A stretch of 64,000 bases of DNA from Antedon mediterranea (lineage: Eukaryota; Echinodermata; Crinoidea; Comatulida; Antedonidae). Shown here piece after piece: positions 12,101-23,100 of the stretch. The position numbers and the translations under genes are program-made. Numbering within the stretch: position 1 is the stretch's first letter; every line of letters begins with the position of its first letter. The notes under the pieces are model-generated. The model searched no databases and was not told the DNA's origin. It was given only the letters and a program-made list of their open reading frames with translations. Where the stretch lies: contig NC_092679.1 of the NCBI RefSeq assembly GCF_964355755.1, forward strand, positions 21,948,432 through 22,012,431, written 5' to 3'.

Positions 12101-15100
12101 TCGTGTCTATTTATTCGTTTCTGAAAACGACAATGTATTTATAGTCCTGCGGTACGTACATTTGAAATCGCCAGTTTTTTTACGCTGAAATTACTAAATG
12201 TGTATTCGAGAATCATCTGTTGACACGACCTAGATGGTACGCGAGCGAACCATCTAGTAGTCTAAATTATAATATTACACTAGCTTTCTCCAGAACCGAC
12301 GCCCTTGTGGGTGTCCAACCACCCTCCACACCGTGCTCCTAAATGAGTTGATGTGGGTACAGGTTTAATGGACGAGTACACCGGGGTAACCCCCCTGCTT
12401 GTCTCGAAAGATGCACTAGTTTATGAATAAATACACCTACACGGCCTTTATTTGGCCAATATACAATATCTAGATGTTTGCTTAGTTTTGTCAACGCTGG
12501 AGCGAATAAATTGATCTTTGTTGGCAAGAGTTTGGAAAGATCAGTTTAACAATGTAGACTAAGTTCAATAAACATTAGTCAGTCAGTTGACAAACTAGAT
12601 GTTTGCTTAGTTTTGTCAACTCTAGAGCGAATCAAATGATCTTTGTGGGTAAGAGAGTTTGGGAAGATAGGTTTACTAATTTATAGAAGACCTTGATCAA
12701 TACATTTATTTGGAAAGTACACCTTTACATCGTGTCTAGGCTTAGCTATGAATGAAGGTCACTAATCCGGATAGACCCTAAACTCATAGATTGAATTGTG
12801 TACATGGCTTCTTGTGTAGAAAAACAAATGGAAGAGGTTGTGAAATCTGAAAATCAGTGCTCAATCAAAGAAAAACAGTTTTTCCTGTCAGTCTATAATG
12901 ATTCAATATACATGCTTTGAAGAAAAATAATGGCCTAAACACATTGAGCAACAACATTTTCTCTCATTTCACGAGTCTTTGCCTAACTCTCATCCAAAGT
13001 TTTCAGTGTCATTTATTATTATATTGCGCATAATAATAACACGTTTATGGGTTTTTATTTTTGGTTAAAAATTCACTCGTTACGTTTCACCGATCATTTC
13101 TGGCGTTTTCTAAACCCAATTAGCTTTATCAAGGAATCTACTCTACATTTTTGTCTCAGCAGTAGTGTATTGTCTGTAGATTGCAAAATACAAAAGGCGC
13201 ACTTAGACATGCATGATTAACATTTCCTTATAATGGTATAGGTATTATTTAGACTTTTCTACTATTGTCTACGTTCACAAAGAATAGCCTCAGAAGGTTA
13301 CGATTTTTACTAAACTGAAACTCTGAGAAAAATCTGATTGTGTTATTATAAGTCTGATTGTTATGTAAACAACGATTTTTTATATTGACTATATCTGTAT
13401 ATAATTCTTTCTATTTAAATGAATATTGGACAATAAATTGTTATTACAAATCGAAAAGTTGCTCACAGGGCCTATGTATTCATGAATGGTTTTAAAGATG
13501 TATTGTCCCCCAAAAACATGAAAAATGAAATTAAATCATACTTTGAATATGTTATTTTGTAGTTTTAATCAAGTTAATCACTTCTATAGAAAGAATAATG
13601 TTTTCACTTATAGATTGACAAAATAAATGGTTAAATTCAACCAATTTGACCATTTTTTGCTTTAAATTACAGTTTTTTCAGGTAAATACATTTTTTTTTC
13701 GATCCAATTTGTGGTTAAAGTGGATTCCTATTATATTACATTGAAATGACATATTGAACAAAATTTTTGTTAAGAATTATTTTTCCAGGGGACAATACAT
13801 TTTTAAACGTAAACAATATACAGGTTGTAAAAAAAAATAATTTCACAATATTCTAAATAATGTTTCAGAACAGTATATATAATATTAATACTGCATGGAT
13901 TCTACATCAACATGATCGAATAGGCCTATGCTACATGTCTCTCGTGTCTGAAATAAAGGACCCCAGGTACAAGGTTGTTGTGGGGATGGTGGGGCTGTGA
14001 GAAGTATACCAATTTTCTATTAGTTTAGCGGAAATAATTCCAATTTGTGTAATATACTTCGGGCTTTCGTCTATTTTCCTTTACACGCTATTAATTTTAT
14101 TTCGTCTATCACCAAAAATATAAATAATCCGTCGTCGTGACCGTGACTAAATACGTTGTATGAAGTTCTTTTGACATACGTTTTGCCAGAGGAATCACTT
14201 TCGTAGTTTTACCAAGGTCGAATGTTAATATCGATGTCTGGGTTGGGCGAATTTAATGTTTCAACACTGTTTTATTTTCAGATAATCCGCAGCGATTGTT
14301 TAGTAATTCCATTTTTTTATGGATAATTGTGTTTGTAACGACAAATGCCTACATAATATACGAGTCGCATACATGATGATAAAGCGGCCCTCCGGCAGCG
14401 AATTTGTTTTCGTAGGCCTAAAGTTGGGCACCCTGTAACGGTAGTCGTGTCGAGGGCCAAGACAATAACGACGGCACAAAATTATTCAAAATATAACCTT
14501 TATTCAATCAAAAGTAACATTATCAAACAATGTGAAAATGTAGTGATTCTGACTGATGTTAGTCTCAAGAATCAATACCCGAATTCTTAACTACAAAACA
14601 TATATTTATATTAAGGGGACAGGAAGGATGACTAATCAAATGGTACCACATCCTGAATAACTTTCCTTGGAAGACCCACCTCAGGAATGTAGTGTTCCAA
14701 GTTAAGTAGGCATCTGGGAGAGTAAGTGGTGAATAGCCTGTGTGACTAATAGGGTTTGGTCCCACCATGTTACACGTACCCCTTATGTGAAAGATAGCCG
14801 GTGAATAGCCTGTGTGACTAATAGGGTTTGGTCCCACCATGTTACACGTACCCCTTATGTGAAAGATAGCCGGTGAATAGCCTGTGTGATAATAGGGTTT
14901 GGTCCCACCATGTTACACGTACCCCTTATGTGAAAGATAGCCGGTGAATAGGCTGTGTGACTAATATGGTTTGGTCCCACCATGTTACACGTACCCCTTA
15001 TGTGAAAGATAGCCGGTGAATAGCCTGTGTGATAATAGGGTTTGGTCCCACCATGTTACACGTACCCCTTATGTGAAATATAGCCGGTGAATAGCCTGTG

Positions 15101-16238
15101 TGACAATAGGGTTTGGTCCCACCATGTTACACGTACCCCTTATGTGAAAGATAGCCGGTGAATAGCCTGTGTGATAATAGGGTTTGGTCCCACCATGTTA
15201 CACGTACCCCTTATGTGAAAGATAGCCGGTGAAATAGCCTGTGTGATAATAGGGTTTGGTCCCACCATGTTACACGTACCCCTTATGTGAAAGATAGCCG
15301 CGAAGTACTTGCAGAACTAAACCCAACCCTCTAAATAATCTCTCTCACTATAAAGTAAAAGTTGCTCATGGGATTCGAACCCCATACATCGTAAAGTCCA
15401 TAGGGCCTAATCTTATTTCTTTCGACTAAACAGACGGCTAGACAGAACCCGCAGTTGTTATATAAATTCTTACGTCACAACTTATGGATATGACTAATGA
15501 ATATTCATGTTTAATTTGTGACGTTTCATGAGGGGTCCCCCCCCCCCCAACTTATGTACGAAAAGGAATATACCCCCTCCCCCCTCCGGCACTATTTATT
15601 TTATACTCAAAAGTCTAGTCTATTCCACACCCGGTTTCGTCAGGTATACATTCCTGACATTGGCAGCGCGCGCGTCTGATCTTCGACGATCTAAAATGAT
15701 CGCTTCCGTCGTCTGTGTTTTTATTGGCACAAACGTATTACTATTACAGGCCTACAGTAGGCCTACCTCCATAAAATAAGAGCTAAACATTATTGGATTG
15801 ATTTATTGATAGCCTTGGTTGTGGCACCCCTCTAAATTCCGGAAATTAAAATCCAAAATATAAGACATTATTTCAAGTTCTGCTCGTTATTGCGCATAAT
15901 ATTTAGGCCCTATGGCCCCCCCCCCATCTCACGCACCCCTACTTCAAAACCCTAAACACTGGACGACCATCTAATTAAATTATTTGACACTAAAGGTATA
16001 ATTGCATGGTTTAATAACGTGCATAAAACACACCTGTGATCGATACATTATCATATGGAAAGAGATTTAGACCCCAATATAATCATGTAAATCTGTATGT
16101 GAAGGACACACTTCTCCACGGGCTTGGCCCGACTACTTACCATTTTCTGGAAGACATGTATTGGAACGTAAGTCCAGAAATTAATAAAACGTATATGATG
16201 CCAAGCACAACATACGCAGGTTTTAATTTAGCCATCAT
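9128..16238 (-). CDS. ST8Sia-type sialyltransferase, copy A (4 exons, intact)
   Basis: Predicted Golgi type II sialyltransferase of the alpha-2,8 (ST8Sia) class, transferring sialic acid from CMP-sialic acid. Exons on the minus strand: 16238-16141, 10774-10571, 10441-9923, 9386-9128. Total 1080 nt, 359 residues, the size of vertebrate ST8Sia4. Exon 1 encodes a short basic tail and a membrane anchor (residues about 8-26, YVVLGIIYVLLISGL). Exon 2 is a Ser/Pro-rich stem. Exon 3 has sialyl motif L (CAIIGNSGILLNSGCGREID) followed by VVRAN. Exon 4 has motif S (LPSSGINMFSAMNYYCDKIS), motif III (HHYYE) and motif VS (H-KMPQ-E). All junctions are GT-AG and in phase. ATGATG at 16238-16233 gives two possible starts. 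The exact acceptor glycan cannot be read from sequence. The 5.4-kb first intron is full of repeats. Confidence 0.9.
9463..9580 (-). mobile_element. SINE family S fragment
   Basis: The block TAGTACACCGGGGTAAGCCC, followed by TGTCTCGAAAGATG and GCTCATGAGCC, is shared with 12345-12425, 23697-23870 and 35415-35632. The tRNA-like head is absent here. It lies in the last intron of sialyltransferase A. Confidence 0.7.
10970..11215 (+). repeat. Dispersed repeat R, copy 1
   Basis: From about 11015 to 11200, GATGCTGGGCTCCGGAAATC through GCCAGACATAAGCTCAAAGG to CGAGTTCAGTGTCC closely matches 20975-21150 and 37010-37195. No TIR was seen and the function is unknown. Confidence 0.8.
11270..11890. other. 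Intronic stretch without recognised features
   Basis: Within the first intron of sialyltransferase A. AT-rich, with a short TATTATAGT-type microsatellite near 11271-11320. The open frame over 11202-11549 has no similarity I recognise. Confidence 0.5.
11890..12256 (-). mobile_element. Family B DNA element, short inverted copy
   Basis: Reverse-orientation relative of 3668-5190, ending at 12256 with the same hairpin (CTAGATGGT...ACCATCTAG). It joins the part equivalent to 3700-4210 directly to the part equivalent to about 5110-5170, so it looks like an internally deleted derivative. Confidence 0.7.
12345..12425 (-). mobile_element. SINE family S fragment
   Basis: GAGTACACCGGGGTAACCCC and TGTCTCGAAAGATGCACTAG match the body of the SINE at 35415-35632. 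Truncated, no tRNA-like head. Confidence 0.65.
12470..12675. repeat. Two-unit imperfect tandem repeat
   Basis: AGATGTTTGCTTAGTTTTGT followed by GAGCGAAT and GATCTTTGT occurs at about 12471 and again at about 12597, a period of about 126 bp. Non-coding, in the first intron of sialyltransferase A. Confidence 0.8.
12680..13490. other. Plain AT-rich intronic DNA
   Basis: No gene, TIR pair or tandem array recognised. It lies in the first intron of sialyltransferase A. Confidence 0.5.
13497..13804. mobile_element. MITE family C, complete copy
   Basis: Left end AGATGTATTGTCCCCCAAAA and right end CAGGGGACAATACATTTTTA are inverted. A half copy lies at 5500-5640. About 308 bp, non-coding. Confidence 0.8.
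14728..15300. repeat. Eight-unit tandem array, about 72-bp period
   Basis: Each unit runs GTGAATAGCCTGTGTGAC, TAATAGGGTTTGGTCCCACC, ATGTTACACGTACCCCTTAT, GTGAAAGATAGCC. Units differ by only a few single-base changes or indels (TGACTAATAG versus TGATAATAG), so the array is young. Some units stay open on the minus strand, but indels break the frame. It lies in the first intron of sialyltransferase A. Confidence 0.95.
15355..15430 (-). mobile_element. tRNA-like sequence (SINE head or tRNA remnant)
   Basis: On the minus strand GGGGTTCGAATCCCATGAGC is a good B-box and T-arm match, and TAGCCGTCTGTTTAGTCGA about 50 bases earlier resembles an A box. I could not draw a full cloverleaf with a paired acceptor stem, so a tRNA-derived SINE or degenerate tRNA is more likely than a working gene. 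Confidence 0.55.
16141..16238 (-). CDS. Exon 1 of sialyltransferase A (signal anchor)
   Basis: Minus-strand exon encoding MMAKLKPAYVV then LGIIYVLLISGLTFQYM and SSRK, ending AAATG before a GTAAGTAG donor. The two leftover bases pair with the single leading G of the exon at 10774 to make TGG (Trp). The equivalent exon of copy B (24752-24658) is clearly homologous and spliced in the same phase, which is the main support for this remote exon. The plus-strand frame over 16036-16332 is its antisense shadow. Confidence 0.9.
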
Positions 16239-16477
16239 AATATACAGTATAGGCTTATACTACCGGGTAAAAACTTCAGCAAAGCAATACTCGACATTCT
16301 ATAGTCCAGTGCATTTCTTTTCAAAGTGCTAACAACCAATGACAAGCATCTCTCTTCTTTTGTCGTCACTAATCACATTGCATTGTTTCACGTCTGACTC
16401 TTGAAGTGTAAATGATCTTATCATAATTGTTTTGGGCGAAAACCCCCTGCAACTCGCGCAAGGACGTTTTGAGCGTA

Positions 16478-18999
16478 AAGCGTGGTTCCCACTAGCGACG
16501 CAACACAAGGACGTAACGCAACGCAAGTGAATTGACCAATCACAAGCGATGGCTTATTCGCTTGTGATTGCTAACTGTCTATAACCATGGAGTAAAGAAT
16601 AAGAGGAGACACAACTTGAATAGTTCAGTCAGTTCATCGTGTTTACCGCTTGCTTAAGGCTATGCTTGTAATGAGTATTTAAGGAGGTGCTAAACACTGC
16701 CGTTACGTAACCCAATTAGCAAAGAGTACAATGTTTACTGCCCGCGGTCAATTTTGGTGTTAGTACACATGCGTATTAGGACGTCACAATACTCTTGCTA
16801 GGCGATGTGCGTTCAAGCGTGAAAGGTGTACTATATACTGTTTGTAGACCTACTGAACTTGTATTCCGACCTTGTTTATTAATTTTTATTAAAAAGCAGC
16901 GCTATATATATATTCTACTGGGTATCTTTTATTAATAAATTAATAATACGAGTTTTATACGGCACCAATAAAGGAATTATATTTATATGGTTTACTGTGT
17001 ACTAAATGTTGGTAATTTCTCCAGACAACTTATCATGAATCCCCGGCATGAATCATGATGAATAAATGGGTTTAATAAGGACCAGTGGTGGTGCCAGCGG
17101 GGGGGGGGGGGGTTACGGGGGCTGTACCCCTCGTCGTCTCCCCACCTCCCCTCTTCCCCGTCTGGGAAACGCGAGTACTTTTCGTCGGGGAATATAATAT
17201 ACAGTAAAAATCATTCGCGTTCACTTCGTATAACTTCAGCGCCTAGAAAAACCACGACGTTCCATTTTTTTTAGTACCTGTACTGTACGTTGCTTGGTGG
17301 AGCGGAGAGCTATTGCACTTTGCATGCATTATTGCCAGCGATCTAATAAACAATGAATAGGTACGCACTTGTCTGGCGGTTCCCCTTTGTACGAATTGTT
17401 TAACATTGGACCTGCTCCATTGCGGTCCATTGCGGTTTACGTGTGATATCATGTTCCATCCAGGGACCAGAATGTGTACTGTGTACTAGTTACTTTCCAG
17501 GCGAAGTTTACAGCCGCATCAGTCGTGATCGACGTACGCAATACAGCAAAAGGGTACGAATAATGTTGGCGATCTATTGTTCGTATGTCCGATTTTTAAA
17601 TTTTACGATTAACCGCTATGTACCGAACTGTACATAATCCTTTTAAACAATGGCTTATAATTACAAAAGAGCATAGACTATATTTGTAATTGAATTTTTA
17701 ACCAACACATATCATTTGTAGTTGTTGTTATGGGTTGATACTAAACGAATATTCTCGTAGTACCGTACCATTTTATACCATATTATATAATATTATAATA
17801 ACGACCAACCGAAAACTAAAACTAATTGATTAATTTCTTCTTTAATAAAATATTACTACTATTTGTTTTCTAACGTTATTACAATTATTAATATATTAAT
17901 ATAGACCTACATAAAAAAAACCTATTATTATTATTGATATTGTTTATTGTTACTATAGGCGCGCCTATGCCTGAACCTATTAGGCCTACCGGTTACGGTA
18001 TGCACTAAATATGTCCATCATTATGGGATTAAATATTATCCTTATTTAGGCTATTTATTAAATAATAATATATTACGAACTACTAGGCCTATGTGTAGCC
18101 ACAAATCGTTAAACGATATATAATTTAAGTCCTACAATTTCACTGAACTCTAAGTATGTGATCGTAAAAATCATATATTTTATTATTAATATCATAAATA
18201 ATTTAATTATACAATATCAGACTAAAATAGAAGAATGTTAGTTTTGCTAAACAGTCATAATATAGACTGAAACATAAATTAAATGTCATATACAGTAATA
18301 AAAATAAGAAATTGTGTCGTTGGAATTCTACTATACGTATATTTTTGAATATTCATGAGAACAAATTATATAATTTTTTTCATGCGCGCATTTGCGCGCA
18401 CTAAAATGTGATTTTAAAATAAGTTGGAGTCTTTAATATGCTACAAAATGCACTAGGGTTCGTAAATTAAAAAGTTGCTTAAACGGTAAAATTTCGATTT
18501 ACCAAATGATACGTCTATGGCTTGATAAAAAATATGATTAATTTGTTAGCTGGTATAAAAACTGCGATATCTCCGTGAAAATTTACTCGATTTTTAAACG
18601 GTTTTTTCGAGAAAAAAGCTCAAAGAACAATGAACAACTGCACAAAGGTCATGCTTCACTATGATGTATTAGAAACTACTGCGCAGCCTCTGTTTACTTT
18701 TTTTGTCATCGATGTCATGCCTGGCTTCTTCCTTAATTAGGGTGTTACGTAATCAGAGTCGACTCTGCAGCGAGCTGCACGGGTAAACAGGATGTTCTTC
18801 AAAGGATCGTTATGGGAAGTTTATTACCCTATGCTTAAGCACTACCGCACAGCGTGATACTAATTGGATTAACTGGATAGCTAGGCCGTGTTGTGCCTCC
18901 TCTTATTCTTTACTCCATGCTATAACTTCGCTTGTCATTGGTTAAAACGCTTGCGTTGCGTTTACGTCATTGCGTTACGTTCTAGTGGGAACCAAGCTT
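16478..18999. mobile_element. 2.5-kb TIR element, family D long form
   Basis: The left arm (16478 to about 16617, starting AAGCGTGGTTCCCACTAG) and the right arm (about 18886-18999, ending CTAGTGGGAACCAAGCTT) are imperfect inverted repeats of well over 100 bp. Both reach the shared CATGGAGTAAAGAATAAGAG block. The roughly 2.3-kb interior is AT-rich in the middle, with a G-run at 17099-17113, and contains no transposase that I recognise. Shorter family members at 6461-6590 and 20670-20839 look like terminal remnants joined together. It lies between sialyltransferase A exon 1 and copy B. Confidence 0.75.
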
Positions 19000-19044
19000 A
19001 ACATAAGTGAGTTGCGTCTCTGGAGGAACCAAAGTTACCTATAC

Positions 19045-19166
19045 GTTTATGTGTCCATATATGGATATGATGACGTCACATCACTACCATATTTAGGCAT
19101 ATCACTACCATATTTGGGCACATCACACTTGTTTGTCAAACTAGTTTGATAGTGTAGACAGAGCTT
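19045..19166. mobile_element. MITE-A copy 4 (left end missing)
   Basis: Starts inside the element (TGTCCATATATGGATATGAT), runs through two ACTACCATATTT units and ends GATAGTGTAGACAGAGCTT, followed by TA. Confidence 0.85.
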
Positions 19167-19389
19167 TAGACTTTTTAACCATTACTTTACAAACATTGAA
19201 TAAACGTTATATCATTTGTATGTTGCGTGTTATTTTTAACGTTTAGGTATAAGTTTTAGGTATAAACGACATTTACATGTTCAGACCTAACTTGGAAAAA
19301 ACTATCAGGAGTTTACGAAATTATATCCAAACTATAGGGGGCGTTAATAAACATCAAATTATAGAGGGCGCTATTTAAAAATTAAAGGC

Positions 19390-19475
19390 AGAGCCATATA
19401 TAAAGAGTTACGATATTGAAGATTAGAAGCCATTTTTGTGTCAAAGAATTTGCACGTCTCTTTATATATGGCTCT
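19390..19475. mobile_element. Minimal TIR element
   Basis: AGAGCCATATATAAAGAG at 19390-19407 is the exact reverse complement of CTCTTTATATATGGCTCT at 19458-19475. The 50-base interior is unique. Flanks ATTAAAGGC and GATTAAAGG suggest a short target duplication. Confidence 0.85.
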
Positions 19476-19479
19476 GATT

Positions 19480-20060
19480 AAAGGTATCGGTATAAATAAT
19501 AGTGGGCGTAAACTTGGGAATGTCACTGGCGTGCCAAAGCCGGAAAATACGATGCCAGCTCATTATTTCAATAATACAAGAATTTATTACAAACCTATCT
19601 TGCAGACCTATATTTAGTATATTTTTCTTTATCAAGAGTAAGAGCTATAAGAATTATCAGGATTTGTTTTGTTTATCCAAAATAACGGGTCGAAATTGCA
19701 TTTTTCGCCAGATCGGGAGATGACTTTATTTGACTTATAAATTATCGGAAGACTCTCGTCAATATCGGGGGAGTTTGTAGGTCTGCATGTTAACCGTTAG
19801 TTTTAAAACCTACTTCCAACGTCGATACGTTTGTATTTTAACTATTTTATGGGAAACGTTAAAATCAACGTTCTATAACAGTTATTGCATACCAATCGTT
19901 GTTGTACAAACGACTTGCTCCAAGTCTGTATTTATTGTCTTTTTTATGTCATTTCTACACGTCGTCGTTTTGATTTTTGTCCGAGTATCCAAACTCAAGT
20001 AATACACGTATGAAACGTCATATGTGCAAAATTGTTTATATTTTTTCACTTTTATTTTTT
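19480..20060. other. Intergenic stretch between sialyltransferase B and A
   Basis: No gene recognised. Two short open frames (19502-19723, 19787-20002) have no similarity I can place and no splice context. This DNA lies upstream of copy A exon 1 and downstream of copy B. Confidence 0.45.
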
Positions 20061-20061
20061 T

Positions 20062-20115
20062 TTCACTTGCGTTGCGTTACGTCCTTGTGTTGCGTCGCTA
20101 GTGGGAACCACACTT
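20062..20115. mobile_element. Family D terminal fragment
   Basis: TCACTTGCGTTGCGTTACGT followed by CTTGTGTTGCGTCGC and TAGTGGGAACCACACTT is a solo terminal arm of family D. It ends just 3' of the sialyltransferase B stop codon. Confidence 0.8.
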
Positions 20116-20169
20116 AATGTACATAATAATAGGGGCGTTACTCGCTTATAAGAAATTGGTTTCTGTAAT

Positions 20170-23100
20170 CTAATAATTACATTGATCTGTTACTAGTCTT
20201 AATACACCATCTTTGTTCAATTGCGTCAGCGAAACATATTCCTGAGGCATACTGTGTCTGCTATCAGTGTAGTTATATTTCACTGTTTCGTAATAATGAT
20301 GCCGAATAGGTCGACCATGCGTGTCTTTGTAGAATGGAAAAAACCCATATAAACTGATTTTATCACAATAATAATTCATAGCAGAAAACATATTTAGACC
20401 GCTGGAGGGAAGTCGTAAACGCCACAACCTAAAAAAAAAAAGAAAATTTAAAAGTAGTAAAAATACTGAGAAATGATTGTTACGTACAATTGAACTCTCG
20501 TCACTCTGAAGAGTACCGGTAAAGTTTGGTTTCTCGCAAGAACGTAAGCCGCACCGGAAGCGAATTGATCAATCACAAGAAACGGTTCGAATAATCCATC
20601 GCTTGGATTGGCCAATTTGCTTGCGTTCCGGCTTACGTCAGATTGCGTTGCGTTGTAGACTAGACTAGACACTAGAACGTAACGCAAGGACGTAAACGCA
20701 ATGCAAGCGTTTTAACCAATGACAAGCGAAGTTATAGACAGTTAGCAATCACAAGCGAATAAGCCATCGCTTGTGATTGGTCAATTCACTTGCGTTGCGT
20801 TACGTCCTTGTGTTGCGTCGCTAGTGGGAACCACGCTTTAGATCCGCGAAAACGCAACATTATGTTATGCACATATGGGGAAATATTATAAGATGTCTAT
20901 CATCCTGACCTGACATATAATTGTGTATACTCACGAAATATGTCTAATTTCTGTCATATCAAAGCAATCTAACAACATAATGCTGAACTCCGGAGATCAA
21001 AGTGGTTATCTGTGGCTGCGAGACGATCAGCGCGCGCTGCGAGGAATATGTACATAGTCACAGCAGTGTTGGTATTTGTCGCTGCCAGACATAAGATCAA
21101 AGGACTGTTACGAGTTCTTATCTCGACAAAGTAAGTTCAGTATTAAATATCTTTTTATTGGTCATATATTTTTATTAGTCATATTATACAGTAGTCTAAA
21201 CGGTGTACCAGATATTATCAGTGCTGTATTTCCATATACTATAATATTGATAAAGACGATAATAAGATATTATCTTATCAATATTCTTTAAAAGAATATT
21301 TGGTATGATACATGTGATATGATATTACCAACTATTCCTGGGCAAATCGAGATACAGTATGGGTTGGTATAAACTGTAGGTAGGCCCTATAGTGGTAGCA
21401 TATTGAAAATTTATTTTTTTGACATGAGATGTCATCAAAGTAAAATGGCCGTATCCGAAGAACATTTTAAGAGAAAACTGGTTAAAAAAAATCATGTTTT
21501 AAAGATCCAGGCGACCACATGATGATGATGACGTCAGGTGATTGAAACATGCGATGTTGAGTTTAGCCTATGCTACCAAATATTGAAAGAAAGACTGGGA
21601 GAAAATAATGACATATATTAGAAACTAAACTTAATTTCCAAAAGGTTTCTTAAAAAAGGTTTAACCAACTTACTCTTTCGACAAATCCATCGGCGTTGAA
21701 ATTGAGTAAGCGATCCTAAAATTGACAAACCCCAACTTCATACCAACCGCTTTTAGCGCACTTGTTTCTTTGCCACCTGCCCCCAAAGGGTACCATGCAA
21801 TTGTGTTGTTAAAAGTTCTAAACATCTTTAATAGACCACGATCGACTATTTTTCTCCCTCCAATTCGTTGTTTGAGTAGACGCATAGACGCTTGATTAAA
21901 CGCCATTATACTAGTTTTTTTACCGACATCATTTTCAAATCCTAAAATCCTTGCACAGTTTGCGCGTACGACCAAATCATGTGCGTCGATTTCGCGTCCA
22001 CATCCGCTATTTAGTAAAATCCCAGAATTTCCGATGATTGCGCATGTGTCGTGATGTTGCAGGAATTCCGTTGTATTCGCTTTTTTAAGTTTGTTAAGGT
22101 TTCTGTTGAATATCATGTACTTCGCGGGTGTGTTGTGTTTGTATATGATTAGTGATAATTTTCCATCGATGTGCTTGCTAATGTTTTGCCTTTGAAAACA
22201 AAGAGTCATACAAAAGATTAGTTACAGTATTATATATTATTAAAAAATGTATTTTTATATGGTTTACTACGGCAGCTTCTAAGTGCCATCCATTTGGCGA
22301 CTTGTCAAGATAATTTATCAAGTCGACATAAATACGACTATTATGTCGACATAGTGACCATTTTGTCGTCATGGCGAGATACATTATCATGCCAAGTTGA
22401 CTTCACAAAAATTGACAAGTGGGTGACACTTAGAAGCTTCCGTAGTTTACTGTATAAATCATACGCTATTATGGAACTAATCAAATTATTCATGGTTTAT
22501 TTCAAATTAGTAATTAATATAACAATAAACACAGTATTTTACTTTTGGCAACTCTCTGGTTTGGAATTTATTTCGGTATTTTAAACCTACATCAATCCAT
22601 TCAGCAAATTGAAAACAAAAGTAGGCCTAATTTTAAGAAAAATGTTAAATCATATTTTTTTTCAACCAAATAACTATAAGTCAATCATAGTCTGTTTTAT
22701 ATATATTATTGTTTTTGTTATATTTACGTGTTTAATGCAATAATTTGTAACGTTTATATTTTTTATTGTAGATTATAAAAGGATCCCAATGGAAATAAGT
22801 TAATAAGCTTTATTGGTTATCATGGAAAATCTTTTATAATGGATTATTTGTAATGTCAGTAATTTATGTTTGTATGCATTTTTTATGATGATTTTCCTAA
22901 TAAATTCAAAACAATAGGTTTAACGGGGCTTAATCTCATCATCTGATAACCTCTTCTTGATATCTGTTTATATAAGTATCCCTGTTTTAGAGCCGAAAGT
23001 TACCTCATATTTTGCAATTACGTCATGTTGATGTTTCTCCAGTCAATAACAACATCCCCTGGTGATTTTTGTGATGGTCTGGCTGTCGGTGTTGATGACG

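Noticed and set aside
14565-14840. Minus-strand repetitive protein frame
   Set aside because: It lies on the 72-bp tandem array and breaks at unit indels; not coding.
15355-15430. Functional tRNA gene
   Set aside because: Good B box but no convincing acceptor-stem or anticodon-arm pairing by eye; tRNA-derived repeat is more likely.
16036-16332. Plus-strand open frame that also looks conserved at 24606-24740
   Set aside because: The apparent conservation comes from the antisense membrane-anchor exon of the two sialyltransferases, which has the splice donor and correct phase.
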